DNA of 48,899 bases from Sporohalobacter salinus. Its GTDB lineage: Bacteria; Bacillota; Halanaerobiia; Halobacteroidales; Acetohalobiaceae. Positions 8,261-15,642 of the stretch are shown here, piece by piece. The number at the start of each line of letters is the position of its first letter. Positions within the stretch are counted from its first letter, which is position 1. Position numbers and translations under genes: made by a program. A model generated the notes under the pieces. That model made no database searches and was not told the origin of the DNA. It was given only the letters and a program-made list of their open reading frames with translations. The stretch is taken from positions 1 to 48,899 of the forward strand of contig NZ_JAFBEG010000020.1 of assembly GCF_016908635.1 (NCBI RefSeq), written 5' to 3'.

Positions 8261-9184
8261 TTACTCAGTTTCAAATAAAGACATACTTAAATATCTTTCA
8301 CCTGTATCTGGAGCTATAGTAAGAACTTGCTTATCTGATCCTAACTCTTTGGCTATCCTAATTGCTGCTGCTACTGCTGCTCCAGAAGAAATACCAGCTA
8401 AAATTCCTTCTTCAGCTGCCAACTGTCGGGCAGTTTCCATAGCCTCATCATTCGATATTTGAACTGTTTTATCCAATAATTCAACATTTAATACATCAGG
8501 AATAAAACCAGCACCAATTCCCTGAATTTTATGAGGACCAGGTTCGCCACCATTAATAACAGGTGAATCAATCGGTTCTACTGCAATTACTTTAACACTA
8601 TCAAGTTCTTCCTTTAAAACTTCTCCTACTCCTGTAATGGTTCCTCCGGTTCCAACTCCTGCTACAAAAGCATCTAAATTCCCACCCATAGCCTCTAAAA
8701 TCTCCTGGGCAGTAGTTTCACGATGAATTTGCGGATTAGCTGGATTAGCAAACTGCTGCGGCATAAAGTAGCTATCATTGTCAGCAACTAATTCTTCCGC
8801 TTTTTCTATAGCACCGGGCATTCCTTCACTACCAGGAGTTAAAACAATTTCTGCTCCATATGCACTAAGCAACTTTCTTCGTTCTTTACTCATAGAATCA
8901 GGCATAGTCAAAATCACATTATAACCTTTAGCTGCACCAATTAAAGCAAGCCCAATACCAGTATTACCACTGGTAGGTTCTATAATTGTACCACCAGATT
9001 CCAGTTTCCCTTCTTCTTCAGCAGTCTCTATCATATTTAATGCAATTCTATCTTTTACACTGCCACCTGGATTAAAGGACTCTAATTTTAAATAAATATC
9101 CGCACCATTTTCATCAATAATTCGATTTAATTTTACTATTGATGTATCTCCTACTAACTGAGCTATGTTACTTACTTTTTTCAT
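8261..9184 (-). CDS. cysK: Cysteine synthase A family (O-acetylserine sulfhydrylase), copy 1
   Basis: 307 aa from the second ATG (9184), which is seven bases after AGGGGG; the ATG at 9187 is also possible. PLP Lys in [11 protein letters not shown], phosphate loop GTGGTITG, substrate loop TSGNTGIG and tail [10 protein letters not shown] mark CysK. Family role: O-acetylserine plus sulfide gives cysteine. It is the first gene of the sulfate island, just before the ThiS carrier, so it may accept thiocarboxylate sulfur like CysM of Mycobacterium. A close paralogue (copy 2) lies at 19542-20468 under the same kind of operator. Confidence 0.9.
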   Translation of the reverse strand: MKKVSNIAQLVGDTSIVKLNRIIDENGADIYLKLESFNPGGSVKDRIALNMIETAEEEGKLESGGTIIEPTSGNTGIGLALIGAAKGYNVILTMPDSMSKERRKLLSAYGAEIVLTPGSEGMPGAIEKAEELVADNDSYFMPQQFANPANPQIHRETTAQEILEAMGGNLDAFVAGVGTGGTITGVGEVLKEELDSVKVIAVEPIDSPVINGGEPGPHKIQGIGAGFIPDVLNVELLDKTVQISNDEAMETARQLAAEEGILAGISSGAAVAAAIRIAKELGSDKQVLTIAPDTGERYLSMSLFETE

Positions 9185-9209
9185 CATAATTCCCCCTTGA
9201 ATTTTAATC

Positions 9210-9226
9210 CCTAGTAAATCACTAGG
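9210..9226. promoter_or_regulatory. Operator of cysK1, probably bound by the Rrf2/IscR-like protein
   Basis: CCTAGTAAATCACTAGG is a perfect 6-5-6 palindrome. The same 17-mer with one change (16/17) precedes cysK2, which is cotranscribed with an Rrf2-family regulator. It sits downstream of the -10 box and upstream of the ribosome-binding site, which suits repression. Confidence 0.65.
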
Positions 9227-9243
9227 TTTATATGATATTTATA

Positions 9244-9272
9244 ATGTTATCAGAAAAATCAAATTATATCAA
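9244..9272 (-). promoter_or_regulatory. Promoter of cysK1
   Basis: TTGATA (9267-9272) and TAACAT (9244-9249) on the minus strand, 17 bp apart, 17 bp upstream of the palindromic operator. The layout matches the cysK2 promoter. Confidence 0.5.
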
Positions 9273-9400
9273 GAAGAAATTTAATAATAATCTTTACAAT
9301 CTTGTAATCTAACCAGTTAAACCCTATTACTAGTAAAGACAAGATTAAATATAATCCAAATTGCTCTTCCTATATAACCTAATTAAATCACGAATGAATT

Positions 9401-9625
9401 TTAAATATAAAGCTTATCTAAAATATGGTAAATTGTTAATAAAAAAGCTATTACAAATACTAATACATGTAAAACTCTAAAAGTTTTATTAGGAACTCCA
9501 ACTTCAAAATATTTCTTTAACACTCCTGACAAGATGACAATACTATACAAAACTAATGTAATCCAACCAGGAGAAAATAAGACTCCATGAAACTGTGGTA
9601 TAATGTGTAGAAATCCTATCACCAT
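9401..9625 (-). CDS. Small membrane protein, unknown
   Basis: 74 aa from ATG 9625. The protein is almost entirely hydrophobic, with about two transmembrane helices (WITLVLYSIVILSGVLKKYF and LHVLVFVIAFLLTIYHIL) and a central PNKTFRVLH loop. The ribosome-binding site is weak (AGGA three bases before ATG), so the start is uncertain; the frame stays open for some codons upstream. It follows the acidic membrane protein at 9670 by 44 bp. Family not recognised. Confidence 0.5.
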   Translation of the reverse strand: MVIGFLHIIPQFHGVLFSPGWITLVLYSIVILSGVLKKYFEVGVPNKTFRVLHVLVFVIAFLLTIYHILDKLYI

Positions 9626-9669
9626 CAATCCTAAAATCCCTATGATACAGTGATAATTTAAAACTTGTA

Positions 9670-10059
9670 TTATATATTTACATTATCACTTCTCCTCCGC
9701 CAATAATAAAATATTACAGAAAATAAAAAGAAAATAAAACCAATAATCCCAGTAGTAATTATACCTATTCTAGTTAATTTAAATCCCTCTTCTACTTGAT
9801 TATCGTCCTCTTGAATATCTTTTTCCACTTTAGAATCTATATCTTTCTCTTCTTTTTCTTCAATCTCTTTATTCTCTTCTATCTCGCCGTGTTCTTCTTC
9901 ACCATGAACTATTAGCCTGCTATTTGACTTAACCAATTTTACCTTTGCTTCAACCTGATTAGTCAAAAAATTCCTAGTTCTTTGTTCATGAGCAAAAGTA
10001 GAAACTGAAATTCCTAATACTATTGTCATTACTAAAATAAAACTTAAGATTCTTTTCAT
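9670..10059 (-). CDS. Secreted/membrane-anchored acidic protein, unknown
   Basis: 129 aa from ATG 10059 (a GTG two codons upstream is the alternative). A signal peptide (MKRILSFILVMTIVLGISV, cleaved after TFA) is followed by a short basic stretch. Then come about 50 residues very rich in Glu, Lys and Asp, and a C-terminal helix (IGIITTGIIGFIFFLFSVIF) ending in YYWRRRSD. This is a type I membrane topology with an acidic extracytoplasmic domain. HGEEEHGE could bind metal, which would fit the copper neighbours, but that is only suggestive. Confidence 0.6.
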   Translation of the reverse strand: MKRILSFILVMTIVLGISVSTFAHEQRTRNFLTNQVEAKVKLVKSNSRLIVHGEEEHGEIEENKEIEEKEEKDIDSKVEKDIQEDDNQVEEGFKLTRIGIITTGIIGFIFFLFSVIFYYWRRRSDNVNI

Positions 10060-10100
10060 CTTCACTCACATAATATCCAATACATTCAATTTTAAACCAT

Positions 10101-10191
10101 TTAATCTTCATCAGTATAATTATGGTAAGCTTTCATCATAAATAAATGCATTAGCGGACATAATAACAGTACTAACCAACTTCAACCACAT
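10101..10191 (-). pseudogene. Frameshifted DUF2933-like small membrane protein
   Basis: A strong SD (GGAGGGAG) precedes ATG 10191, which opens MWLKLV and ends as a 23-codon frame. In the shifted frame the same bases read LVLLLCPLMHLFMMKAYHN then TDED and a stop at 10101-10103. CPLMHLFMMK is the hallmark of DUF2933 proteins, which commonly sit beside copper and YHS genes. Joining the two frames would give a normal DUF2933 protein of about 30 aa. An indel near codon 6 (or a sequencing error) breaks it. Confidence 0.6.
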
Positions 10192-10212
10192 AGTTACTCC
10201 CTCCAAAATAAT

Positions 10213-10335
10213 TTAATGACAACTATAATCATCATCGCTATTATCTCTATCCATAATTCCCATCTTCTTCCCAATTATATAAAAAACAACTACTCCAATC
10301 CCAATTAAGATAATTCCGGTTACTAACTGACTCAT
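10213..10335 (-). CDS. 40-aa single-pass membrane protein
   Basis: The ATG at 10335 has SD GGGGGA six bases upstream. The product begins MSQLVTGIILIGIGVVVFYI, a clear membrane helix, continues GKKMGIMDRDNSDDD, and ends YSCH. Its size, position between lgt-like and the DUF2933 remnant, and the Cys-His end suggest a small metal-related membrane peptide. No named family recognised. The frame is closed by a TAA at 10213-10215. Confidence 0.6.
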   Translation of the reverse strand: MSQLVTGIILIGIGVVVFYIIGKKMGIMDRDNSDDDYSCH

Positions 10336-10403
10336 TATATCCCCCTAAAAATTAATATTTATCAATAAATTTTATTATTTTAAATTACAAACACATTGAA
10401 AAC

Positions 10404-11234
10404 TTAATAGATACCATAATAAGTTATAATTGATAAAACCATACCTCCCATCAGTAATATATTATCTATTAGTTTTCCTTTGGCTTCTATTCTATTTGAT
10501 TGAAAATTATCAATATTAGATTCATTAATATAAACCATAGTAACTAAAGCACCGCAAATTATAACTAAGCTAGTAACATGAGCAATTGTAAACGGCTTGA
10601 TTACTATAGGATTAATCCTAAAGAATTCTACTATTCCTCTATTAAGTGAAAAACCAATCAAATAATATAAGAATAATTGCCCATTATACTTTATCTTATC
10701 TCTATAATTCCACAATAGTATAAATAAAATATAATTTAGCAACACTTCATATATCTGCACCGGATGTAATAATTGATTGTTAATCTTTACTCCCCAGAAA
10801 AAGTTCTTATCCATTGAAACTCCAAACACATCACAGCCAATCCTACCAATAGCTTGTCCTAAAATTATTGCTGGAACAAAGGTATCTGCTACTTCCCAAA
10901 AGAATAATTCTTTAAGTTTTATATAGACTATACTAAATAAAACAGCTGCTATTAATGCCCCCTGAATAGATAATCCCCCCTGGTGAATCATAAAAATATC
11001 ACTGAGATGCTTAAGATAATAACCTGGGTCAAAAACAAAAACATAATATAATCTTGCCCCAATTATTCCAACAATAATGTTATAAAAAGCTAAATTAAAG
11101 ATCTTATCTTGGTTTAATCTCTTTCTACCAGCTTCTTTATTTAAGATATAAAATCCAACCATTATTCCTAATGCCACAAATGTACCAAATAAACTCACTG
11201 ATACAGGTCCTAATTTGAATAATATAGTCTGCAT
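10404..11234 (-). CDS. Prolipoprotein diacylglyceryl transferase paralogue in the copper cluster
   Basis: 276 aa, about seven membrane helices, Lgt length. Lgt landmarks: GARLYYVFVF, HQGGLSIQGALI (the HGGL region), HPVQIYE and RGIVEFFR. Lgt normally carries the signature GRxGNFxNxE. Here it reads GRIGCDVFG, so the conserved Asn and Glu are missing. The residues after GRIGC resemble Lgt-like paralogues found with copper genes rather than housekeeping Lgt. It lies 29 bp after the YHS gene and downstream of a CsoR-type site. It may modify a specific lipoprotein or have another lipid-linked task; activity as Lgt should not be assumed. Confidence 0.75.
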   Translation of the reverse strand: MQTILFKLGPVSVSLFGTFVALGIMVGFYILNKEAGRKRLNQDKIFNLAFYNIIVGIIGARLYYVFVFDPGYYLKHLSDIFMIHQGGLSIQGALIAAVLFSIVYIKLKELFFWEVADTFVPAIILGQAIGRIGCDVFGVSMDKNFFWGVKINNQLLHPVQIYEVLLNYILFILLWNYRDKIKYNGQLFLYYLIGFSLNRGIVEFFRINPIVIKPFTIAHVTSLVIICGALVTMVYINESNIDNFQSNRIEAKGKLIDNILLMGGMVLSIITYYGIY

Positions 11235-11263
11235 TCTATTTACTCCTTAATAAAATCAAATTA

Positions 11264-11563
11264 TTATTTATCGTCATCAACTACAAAGTTTCTAGCACAT
11301 TCTTCACTACAAAAATAATATATCTCTCCACTAGTTCTTCTAATAATGGAATTATTCTTTTCAATATGCATTCCACAAACAGGATCATAAACCATCTCGA
11401 CTACTTCATTACTATTACTACTTTTATTATTCTCTTCATTACCGGTTCCTTGGCTATGTTGCCCAGCAGTACTAGAACCATGATGTCCTCCACAGCAGCC
11501 TCCGCCCTTGTGCATTATCCAAAACATAATTCCAAAAAACAGCACATATCCTACCGTTCCCAT
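11264..11563 (-). CDS. YHS-domain membrane-anchored metal-binding protein
   Basis: 99 aa. An N-terminal helix (GYVLFFGIMFWIMHKG) is followed by the metal-binding patch GGCCGGHHG. A flexible Ser/Asn/Gly linker comes next, and then a C-terminal YHS domain: VYDPVCGMHIEKNN, with FCSEECARNF completing the Cys set. YHS domains bind heavy metals and are common in copper-handling proteins. The start has SD GGGGAG. It is the first gene after the CsoR-type operator at 11592-11608, followed by the Lgt paralogue, so copper induction is likely. Confidence 0.82.
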   Translation of the reverse strand: MGTVGYVLFFGIMFWIMHKGGGCCGGHHGSSTAGQHSQGTGNEENNKSSNSNEVVEMVYDPVCGMHIEKNNSIIRRTSGEIYYFCSEECARNFVVDDDK

Positions 11564-11591
11564 CAGCCTCTCCCCTTTTTTAGTTTATACA

Positions 11592-11608
11592 GTACCCCTG
11601 CAGGGTAT
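11592..11608. promoter_or_regulatory. CsoR-type copper operator before the YHS-lgt operon
   Basis: GTACCC-CTGCA-GGGTAT, arms of five to six bases around a 5-bp spacer. This is the same design as the operator of copA (15368-15384) and the known CsoR form TACCC-N-GGGTA. TATAAA just downstream on the minus strand may be the -10, which would put the site between -35 and -10. No csoR gene is in the window. Confidence 0.6.
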
Positions 11609-11628
11609 ATTGGTGATAAAAAAAGATA

Positions 11629-11859
11629 TTATTCAGTCTGTAAAAATTTTCTTCTCTCCTTAAATTCTCCTTTACTAATTTTTCCTTCAGCAAATTCCCT
11701 CTTCAAAATATATAGTGCATCATCTTGTTGGTTAGATTTAGATGATAATAATTTAACTAATAAATAAATTCCCCCTCCTAATAAAATCCAATGAAAAAGA
11801 ATAAGTCCCCAACTTTGCCAATCATTTAAACCATAAAGCTCTGAACAATAAGTCCACAT
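11629..11859 (-). CDS. SHOCT-domain small membrane protein
   Basis: 76 aa. One membrane helix (WGLILFHWILLGGGIYLLVKL) is followed by a C-terminal SHOCT motif: ALYILKREFAEGKISKGEF then KERRKFL. SHOCT domains are short oligomerisation/tethering motifs, often found in copper gene clusters of Firmicutes. A perfect SD (AAGGAGG) precedes ATG 11859. The gene before it (11887) has the same architecture, so the two are a tandem pair after the Spy-like gene. Confidence 0.75.
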   Translation of the reverse strand: MWTYCSELYGLNDWQSWGLILFHWILLGGGIYLLVKLLSSKSNQQDDALYILKREFAEGKISKGEFKERRKFLQTE

Positions 11860-11886
11860 TATACTTCCTCCTTTTTTTATTAATCA

Positions 11887-12132
11887 TTAATCTTTCAATT
11901 CAGCTTTAATTTCTTGAAATTCTTCTTTACTTATCTCACCTTTAGCATATCTTTTTCTAGCAATCTCTATCGGGGTTTCTTTAGCTTCAAGCTGCTGTTT
12001 ATTAGTTAAAAAGTCACTTTTATTTTTCACCAAGTAAATAAATAGCCCAATAATAACTAACCAAAATAATCCCATCATCAACATTCCTCCTCCAAAAAAT
12101 CCTCTCATTCCATAACTCCAACCATGCATCAT
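11887..12132 (-). CDS. SHOCT-domain small membrane protein, Met/Gly-rich N-terminus
   Basis: 81 aa. The N-terminus MMHGWSYGMRGFFGGGMLMM is rich in Met, Gly and aromatic residues and could bind Cu(I). It is followed by a membrane helix (LFWLVIIGLFIYLV) and a SHOCT motif (ARKRYAKGEISKEEFQEIKA). SD AAGGAG before the double ATG. It belongs to the copA-copZ-spy transcription unit. Confidence 0.72.
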   Translation of the reverse strand: MMHGWSYGMRGFFGGGMLMMGLFWLVIIGLFIYLVKNKSDFLTNKQQLEAKETPIEIARKRYAKGEISKEEFQEIKAELKD

Positions 12133-12164
12133 ACTATCAACTCCTTATCCGTTTATCAGCAGTA

Positions 12165-12200
12165 GCAGTATGTAGTTGATAATTATTAACTACATACTGC
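12165..12200. repeat. 13-bp inverted repeat (hairpin) between spy-like and SHOCT genes
   Basis: GCAGTATGTAGTT and AACTACATACTGC flank a 10-base loop. No T run follows on either strand, so it is more likely an mRNA-processing or stability hairpin, or a small repeat, than a terminator. Confidence 0.5.
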
Positions 12201-12213
12201 ACTATTTAAAGCT

Positions 12214-12717
12214 TTACCATCCCATCATTCCATGTTCATACATCATTCTATGACCGTTCATATGACCTCCATGATGTCCAAAACTGCCATTCCCTCCAAA
12301 CATCATATGTCCAAATCCCATAAAGCCATTATCTTCCATTCTTTCTAACTGATTAGCAGTTAAGATTTGTCTTAAATCCAAATACATCTCAGTCCTTAGT
12401 TCAAATAAATTATCTTGTAGTTGATTAATTTTATTCTGCATTTTGATTATCTTTGCTCGAGTACTATCCTTATCAAAATATAAATCTCTTAATTTATAAT
12501 TCTGTTCTCTTAAATCATCAATAATATTATCTACTTTCTCATAATATTTATTCTCTATATCTTCCATTTTATTCAATTGATCTGCTGATAAGTTCAACTC
12601 ATCTCGATAATAATCTTCACCGCCATTATTTCCATATCCACCGCCATGAGCAAAAGCCAAAACTGAAACACCTACAACTAATATCATAATTAACCCTAAA
12701 CTTAATGACTTTTTCAT
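12214..12717 (-). CDS. Spy/CpxP-like periplasmic protein (LTxxQ type)
   Basis: 167 aa. Signal peptide MKKSLSLGLIMILVVGVSVLAFA, then GGGYGNNGGEDYY. A helical core carries the two LTxxQ-like motifs of the Spy/CpxP fold (LNLSADQLNKMEDIE and ILTANQLERMED). The C-terminus is rich in His, Met and Gly (HHGGHMNGHRMMYEHGMM), a likely copper-binding tail. Spy-family proteins act as periplasmic chaperones or metal-stress sensors, so this assumes a diderm envelope. The SD lies in the last codons of copZ, two bases before, so translation is coupled. Confidence 0.82.
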   Translation of the reverse strand: MKKSLSLGLIMILVVGVSVLAFAHGGGYGNNGGEDYYRDELNLSADQLNKMEDIENKYYEKVDNIIDDLREQNYKLRDLYFDKDSTRAKIIKMQNKINQLQDNLFELRTEMYLDLRQILTANQLERMEDNGFMGFGHMMFGGNGSFGHHGGHMNGHRMMYEHGMMGW

Positions 12718-12719
12718 TA

Positions 12720-12941
12720 TTAATCACCGCCCTTATTTACTTTATATGGACCCGCATCTTCAATCGCTTCCTTTAAACCATCCTTTTGTACTTTAGAATC
12801 ATCAAACTTAACTGTTACTGACTCCGCATCTAAATCCACCTCAGCAGATTCAACTCCTGCTGAATCAGTTAATGCTTTCTCCACCGAGTTCTTACAATGA
12901 CTACAAGACATTCCTTCTACATCAATACTCAATTTCTTCAT
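12720..12941 (-). CDS. copZ: CopZ-like copper chaperone (HMA domain)
   Basis: 73 aa from ATG 12941 (SD GGAGG eight bases upstream). A single heavy-metal-associated domain: KKLSIDVEGMSCSHCKNSVE with the MxCxxC copper site, then ALTDSAGVESAEVDLDAESV and VKFD, and a Tyr near the end (GPYKVNKGG). It would deliver Cu(I) to CopA, encoded just upstream (79 bp gap), in the same operon. Confidence 0.88.
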   Translation of the reverse strand: MKKLSIDVEGMSCSHCKNSVEKALTDSAGVESAEVDLDAESVTVKFDDSKVQKDGLKEAIEDAGPYKVNKGGD

Positions 12942-13020
12942 AAATAAATCCTCCTTTATTATCAATTGTAAATTATAATTAACAAATATTTATTATTTAA
13001 TTTAGCATAACCTCTATTAC

Positions 13021-15294
13021 TTATTCTTCTAAATATCTCGGTTGTACATCAACACCTCGCAATAGATTTGCATTAGTAACTACACTAATAGAACTAGTTG
13101 CCATTGCTGCCTCGGCTATGATTGGATGTAATAAACCCAAAATTGCTATTGGAATAGCAATCGTATTATAGATAAAGGCCCAGAATAGATTCTGTTTAAT
13201 CTTTCTAAATGTAGCGCGGGATAATTTAATAGCTGTAATTACAGACGATAAATCCCCTCTTACTAGAGTAACATCAGAAGATTCAATGGCAATATCTGTC
13301 CCTGTTCCAATGGCAATTCCTACATTAGCTTGGGTTAAAGCTGGAGCATCATTAATTCCATCTCCTACCATAGCAATTGTCCCAAATTTATCCTGTAACT
13401 TCATAATCTCATCTACCTTACCATCAGGTAAGACTTCGGCTACTACATGGTCAATTCCTACCTGATCAGCAATTGCTTTAGCAGTTCGTTTATTATCTCC
13501 AGTAATCATTGCAGTTTCTAATCCTAAATCTCTTAACTCAGCAATTGCCTGTTTAGAATCTTCTTTTAACGGATCTGCTACTGCTATAATTCCAGCTAAC
13601 TGATTACCTACCCCTATTAACATAGCAGTTTTAGCTTCTTTTTCCAACTCTTTCATCTCATCTTCTACTTGTGACACATCCATTTCTTTTTCGTTCATTA
13701 ACCTTCTACTACCTACAAATACTTGCCTATCACCAACCTCAGCCTGCACGCCTTTTCCTGTGATTGCTTCAAAATCTGATATTTCTTCTATTTCCACCTC
13801 TTCTTTTTCAGCCTTTCTTACTATCGCTTCTCCTAATGGATGTTCAGAACCAGCTTCTACGCTAGCAGCTAACTGTAATAATTCCCCTTCGTTAAATTCA
13901 TCATTAGGCACTAAATCAGTTACTGCCGGATGACCTTCAGTTATGGTACCAGTCTTATCAAAAACAATGGTATGCACCTCTTTTAATGTCTGAATTGCTT
14001 CTCCTTTTCTAATTAAAACACCATTTTCAGCTCCCATACCAGTACCAACCATTAGAGCAGTTGGAGTCGCTAAACCTAAAGCACAGGGACAAGCAATTAC
14101 TAAAACAGCTACTGTAGCAAAAATAGCTCCAGTAATTAACCCTAAATTCGGATTAACCCAAGGCAAATACGCTGCTGCCCAAGTGGTAACTTCCCTTAAA
14201 GCAGTTGGAAATAGCAACCACAATACAAAAGTTAAAGCAGCTATAATTAATACTGTTGGAACAAAAATACTAGTTATTCTATCGGCAAATTCTTGAATCG
14301 GCACCTTGGTCCCTTGGGCTTCTTCAACCATCTTAATAACTTGAGATAGAAAAGTATCTTTCCCAACTTTAGTAGCCTCAACTTTAATTAAACCTCGCTG
14401 ATTAATCGTAGCTCCAATCACTTCGTCACCTACTGTCTTTTTTACCGGCATTGACTCTCCGGTAGCCATTGATTCATCTATAGCACTCTCTCCTTCAACA
14501 ATTTCTCCATCAGTAGGAACCTTTTCTCCCGGTTTAACAATCATTATGTCTCCGACTTCTACTTCATCAATCGGAATTTCTACTTCTTCTCCCTTGCGTA
14601 CTACTATAGCAGTTTTAGCCTCTAATTCTAATAATTTCTTAATTGCTTCAGAAGCCCTACCTTTAGCCTTAGTTTCAATATAACGTCCAGTTAAATGAAA
14701 AGTCATAATCATTCCTGCCACTCCGGCATAACTAGCAATTGGAGTAAAAAAGCTAGCCGGTCCAGTTATAAAGGCTGCTCCAGTTCCCATAGCAATTAAA
14801 ACATCCATATTGGCACTACCATGGGATATAGCCTTATAAGCAGTATAATAAGTATTTCGTCCAACCCATAATAAAATAGGCATTGCTAAAGCAATCATTC
14901 CCAATTGATATATCATTTCATTTGGCCAAGCAATTCCCAAAAACATTTCTGGGATCATCCACAAAATAATTGGAATTGTCAATCCCCAACTCCACAACAT
15001 TTTATTTTTTGCTTCCTCTACTTTTTTGGCATCTTTATCTAGTTCATTAGTTTCTTCCTGCTCATCATCTTCAATAACCTCATATCCAGTATCTTCTACT
15101 ATATTCACTAAGTCTTCAACATTAACTTGTTCCGATTTATATTTCACTATAGCCTTCTCAGTAGCAAAATTAACTGTAGCCTCAGTTACTCCCTCCACAT
15201 CATTTAAAGCCTGTTCTACACGTTGAGCACAAGCAGCACAAGTCATATCAGCTATCTTTAAGGTGTTTTTATTTAATCCTTGAGTATCTGACAT
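13021..15294 (-). CDS. copA: Cu(I)-exporting P1B-type ATPase
   Basis: 757 aa. One N-terminal HMA domain ([16 protein letters not shown]), an acidic linker, and eight membrane helices with the CPC copper motif ([19 protein letters not shown]). Phosphorylation site DKTGTIT, TGES in the actuator domain, [10 protein letters not shown] in the nucleotide domain, and [10 protein letters not shown]. The last membrane helices show the N and MxxSS pattern of P1B-1 pumps ([16 protein letters not shown]). It is the first gene of the copper operon, with a consensus promoter and a perfect palindromic CsoR-type operator upstream (15368-15426). Confidence 0.93.
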   Translation of the reverse strand: MSDTQGLNKNTLKIADMTCAACAQRVEQALNDVEGVTEATVNFATEKAIVKYKSEQVNVEDLVNIVEDTGYEVIEDDEQEETNELDKDAKKVEEAKNKMLWSWGLTIPIILWMIPEMFLGIAWPNEMIYQLGMIALAMPILLWVGRNTYYTAYKAISHGSANMDVLIAMGTGAAFITGPASFFTPIASYAGVAGMIMTFHLTGRYIETKAKGRASEAIKKLLELEAKTAIVVRKGEEVEIPIDEVEVGDIMIVKPGEKVPTDGEIVEGESAIDESMATGESMPVKKTVGDEVIGATINQRGLIKVEATKVGKDTFLSQVIKMVEEAQGTKVPIQEFADRITSIFVPTVLIIAALTFVLWLLFPTALREVTTWAAAYLPWVNPNLGLITGAIFATVAVLVIACPCALGLATPTALMVGTGMGAENGVLIRKGEAIQTLKEVHTIVFDKTGTITEGHPAVTDLVPNDEFNEGELLQLAASVEAGSEHPLGEAIVRKAEKEEVEIEEISDFEAITGKGVQAEVGDRQVFVGSRRLMNEKEMDVSQVEDEMKELEKEAKTAMLIGVGNQLAGIIAVADPLKEDSKQAIAELRDLGLETAMITGDNKRTAKAIADQVGIDHVVAEVLPDGKVDEIMKLQDKFGTIAMVGDGINDAPALTQANVGIAIGTGTDIAIESSDVTLVRGDLSSVITAIKLSRATFRKIKQNLFWAFIYNTIAIPIAILGLLHPIIAEAAMATSSISVVTNANLLRGVDVQPRYLEE

Positions 15295-15367
15295 TACTAT
15301 CCCCCCTCTTAACTTATATTATTATAATAAACTTATTCGTAATTACTATACTCTAAAGCTAACCCGC

Positions 15368-15384
15368 ATACCCCCTCTGGGTAT
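15368..15384. promoter_or_regulatory. CsoR-type copper operator of copA
   Basis: ATACCC-CCTCT-GGGTAT, a perfect 6-5-6 palindrome, lies 13 bp downstream of the -10 box of the copA promoter. This suits a repressor released by Cu(I), as known for CsoR. Confidence 0.7.
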
Positions 15385-15397
15385 TGGCTTGTATGTA

Positions 15398-15426
15398 AAT
15401 ATACCATATTATAACTATCCTGTCAA
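15398..15426 (-). promoter_or_regulatory. Promoter of the copA operon
   Basis: A perfect -35 (TTGACA, 15421-15426 on the minus strand) and TATATT (15398-15403) are exactly 17 bp apart. Confidence 0.75.
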
Positions 15427-15437
15427 GCAAATAAAAA

Positions 15438-15466
15438 AAGCTCAGGAAGAAGTTCTCCCTGAGCTT
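15438..15466 (-). terminator. Terminator of the feo operon
   Basis: AAGCTCAGG and CCTGAGCTT form a 9-bp stem, followed on the minus strand by seven T. It lies five bases after the zinc-ribbon gene and just upstream of the copA promoter. Confidence 0.85.
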
Positions 15467-15470
15467 CAAA

Positions 15471-15614
15471 TTAATTAAGACTACATCCGTTACATTCTGA
15501 ACATTTTTTAAGTAATACTTTATTACATCGCGGACATCTCAATACTTCTTTATCAGTTACTTCATATCCACACTGTGGGCAAACCCGGGCTTCTTTATCA
15601 GTATCACATTTCAT
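15471..15614 (-). CDS. 47-aa zinc-ribbon protein at the end of the feo operon
   Basis: ATG 15614 has SD GGGGGA. The product has cysteine pairs VCPQCGYEVTD, LRCPRCNKVLL and KKCSECNGCSLN, a small zinc ribbon of the rubredoxin/rubrerythrin type. It follows feoB by 28 bp and ends at a strong terminator, so it is the third gene of feoAB. Cys-rich small proteins often end feo operons (FeoC or the FeoB-associated Cys-rich protein), but this one is soluble. Role unknown. Confidence 0.75.
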   Translation of the reverse strand: MKCDTDKEARVCPQCGYEVTDKEVLRCPRCNKVLLKKCSECNGCSLN

Positions 15615-15642
15615 TTTATCCCCCACTTATAAACAATTAATA

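Noticed and set aside
9227-9400. T-box or SAM riboswitch before cysK1.
   Set aside because: No T-box sequence or conserved stem set was seen; the gap holds a promoter, the palindromic operator and only a weak hairpin.
10120-10191. The 23-codon frame starting MWLKLV as a gene.
   Set aside because: Its second half is meaningless, while the other frame gives a clear DUF2933 core; it is treated as a frameshifted remnant.
11366-11767. A 133-codon open frame on the plus strand.
   Set aside because: It runs antisense across the YHS gene, the operator and a SHOCT gene, has no SD, and its composition reflects the opposite strand.
12165-12200. The hairpin as a terminator of copA-copZ-spy.
   Set aside because: No T run on either strand, and the SHOCT genes continue on the same strand with good ribosome-binding sites.
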